Positions 63,190-64,000 of a stretch of 64,000 bases of DNA are shown in pieces. The position numbers and the translations under genes are program-made. The DNA lies in assembly GCF_018919065.1 (NCBI RefSeq), contig NZ_JAHLQG010000036.1, positions 1-64,000 of the forward strand, in the 5' to 3' direction. This DNA comes from Blautia sp. MSJ-9 (GTDB lineage Bacteria > Bacillota > Clostridia > Lachnospirales > Lachnospiraceae). Below the pieces are notes generated by a model, which saw nothing but the letters and a program-made list of their open reading frames with translations, made no database searches and was not told the DNA's origin. Position 1 is the first letter of the stretch. The number at the start of each line of letters is the position of its first letter.

Positions 63190-64000
63190 CTATTTATCAC
63201 AAAGATAAAAATCACGAACTCTATCCATACGTGCGCTCATATTAGTGAAGAGTGCATCTGCCAATGTGATGGCAGCCATGGATTCGACTACAACAACTGC
63301 TCTCGGAACAATGACCGGATCGTGGCGGCCGTGGATTTCCAGGGAGAGTGGTTCTTTATCTTTGGTAACAGTCTGCTGCGGCTGGCTGATGGATGGAGTT
63401 GGCTTGATGTGGGCGCGGAGGACGATTTCACTGCCGTCGCTGATGCCGCCCATGATGCCGCCTGCATGGTTGGAGTTTTTGACAATTTCGCCGTCTTTGA
63501 TGGTGAAGCCATCGTTGTCGATGGAGCCATTTAAGGAAGTTACACCGATACCGTCGCCGATCTCAACAGCTTTAACTGCTCCGATAGACATTAAAGCATG
63601 TGCAAGAAGAGCACTGAGTTTATCAAAGACCGGATCGCCGAGGCCTGCCGGGGTTCCAGTGATGCGGCATTCGATAACCCCGCCTGCACTGTCCTGATTC
63701 TTCATGCATTCTTCCAGATATTCTCCGGCTTTGGCTGCTGCCTGTGCGTCTGGCATGTAGAACGCATTGTTGTTGATCTCTTCTTTATCAAAGGAAGTGA
63801 TTTCTACAGGTCCGATAGATTTTGTGTAGGTGCAGATGGAAATACCGAGTTCTCCTAAGATTTTGGAGGCAATGGCGCCTGCTGCAACTCTACCAATGGT
63901 TTCACGTCCTGAAGAACGTCCGCCGCCTCTGTAATCGCGGAAACCGTATTTCTGGTCAAAGGTATAGTCTGCATGTCCCGGACGGTAGGAATACGCGATG
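63190..64000 (-). CDS. aroC: Chorismate synthase, 3' part (runs off the window)
   Basis: The last enzyme of the shikimate pathway, converting EPSP to chorismate with reduced FMN. The C-terminal 269 residues are present and open to the window edge. Signatures: YRPGHADYTFDQKYGFRDYR, GGGRSSGRETIGRVAAGAIA, DSAGGVIECRITGTPAGLGD, SNHAGGIMGGISDGSEI and the C-terminal RHDPVIVPRAVVVVESMAA. The start lies beyond 64000. Chorismate also feeds p-aminobenzoate for the folate operon. Confidence 0.96.
   Translation of the reverse strand, partial: IAYSYRPGHADYTFDQKYGFRDYRGGGRSSGRETIGRVAAGAIASKILGELGISICTYTKSIGPVEITSFDKEEINNNAFYMPDAQAAAKAGEYLEECMKNQDSAGGVIECRITGTPAGLGDPVFDKLSALLAHALMSIGAVKAVEIGDGIGVTSLNGSIDNDGFTIKDGEIVKNSNHAGGIMGGISDGSEIVLRAHIKPTPSISQPQQTVTKDKEPLSLEIHGRHDPVIVPRAVVVVESMAAITLADALFTNMSARMDRVRDFYLCDK

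Overview
The window reads as chromosomal DNA of an obligately anaerobic, low-to-mid GC Firmicute, most likely a gut Lachnospiraceae (Blautia/Ruminococcus/Dorea type). Reasons: strong AGGAGG ribosome sites, TTGACA/TATAAT promoters, an anaerobic (cbi-type) cobalamin pathway, THF and cobalamin riboswitches, several ECF-transporter S components, a type III pantothenate kinase, and a YedF/XdhC/hydantoinase group. The genus is inference. No rRNA, tRNA or CRISPR array was seen.

Layout. 1-2932: an IS66-family element (tnpA with a frameshift, tnpB, tnpC) whose right end lies 20 bp before the next gene. 2953-6496: a small operon with a 71-aa protein, a peptide-deformylase-like protein, a VOC protein, a YaiI/YqxD protein, a Y-family DNA polymerase and a YolD-like partner, followed by a remnant of a WYL regulator. 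6648-9736: the folate operon (folE, HD phosphohydrolase, folP, folB-folK fusion) behind a tetrahydrofolate riboswitch and terminator. 9873-14881: cupin, M18 aminopeptidase, HAD phosphatase, AEC permease, tyrosine phosphatase. 15016-16807: ilvN-ilvC. 16838-19919: two hypothetical genes and a LytTR/GHKL two-component pair. 20377-25768: PAS/HTH regulator, hydantoinase, yedF, dicarboxylate-type symporter and a domain-swapped XdhC protein, which look like part of a purine/hydantoin, selenium-linked cluster. 25958-34679: SH3 lipoprotein, luxS, cyclophilin lipoprotein, MnmM-like methyltransferase, coaBC / ECF S component / coaX (CoA supply), pseudouridine synthase, MATE exporter.

34704-47091 is a long cobalamin operon (cbiD, F, G, H, a cbiJ-E-T fusion, cbiA, cbiB, cobD, cbiP, cbiC) under a cobalamin riboswitch with a clear terminator. 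54875-61587 carries the genes that feed it: hemA, precorrin-2 dehydrogenase, hemC, cobA-hemD fusion, hemB, hemL. cbiL, a cobalt chelatase and the nucleotide-loop genes are not here. 61969-64000 holds a beta-propeller lactonase and the 3' part of aroC.

Between the two tetrapyrrole blocks sits a strikingly AT-rich accessory segment (about 47.1-52.2 kb) with three tightly packed genes: a single-chain restriction-modification enzyme (PD-(D/E)XK nuclease + N6-adenine methylase + one specificity domain), a DUF262/ParB-like protein, and a small protein with a HEPN RNase motif. This is the best candidate for an uncharacterised defence system in the window. It is followed by a pyridoxamine-kinase/ECF pair, a radical SAM gene and a decayed AAA-ATPase remnant.

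Two families of short intergenic repeats are scattered through the window: one palindromic (core GTTACTGTTCAC / GTGAACAGTAAC) and one containing AAACTGCGAAGCAGTT and GTAGCGAAGCGGAT.
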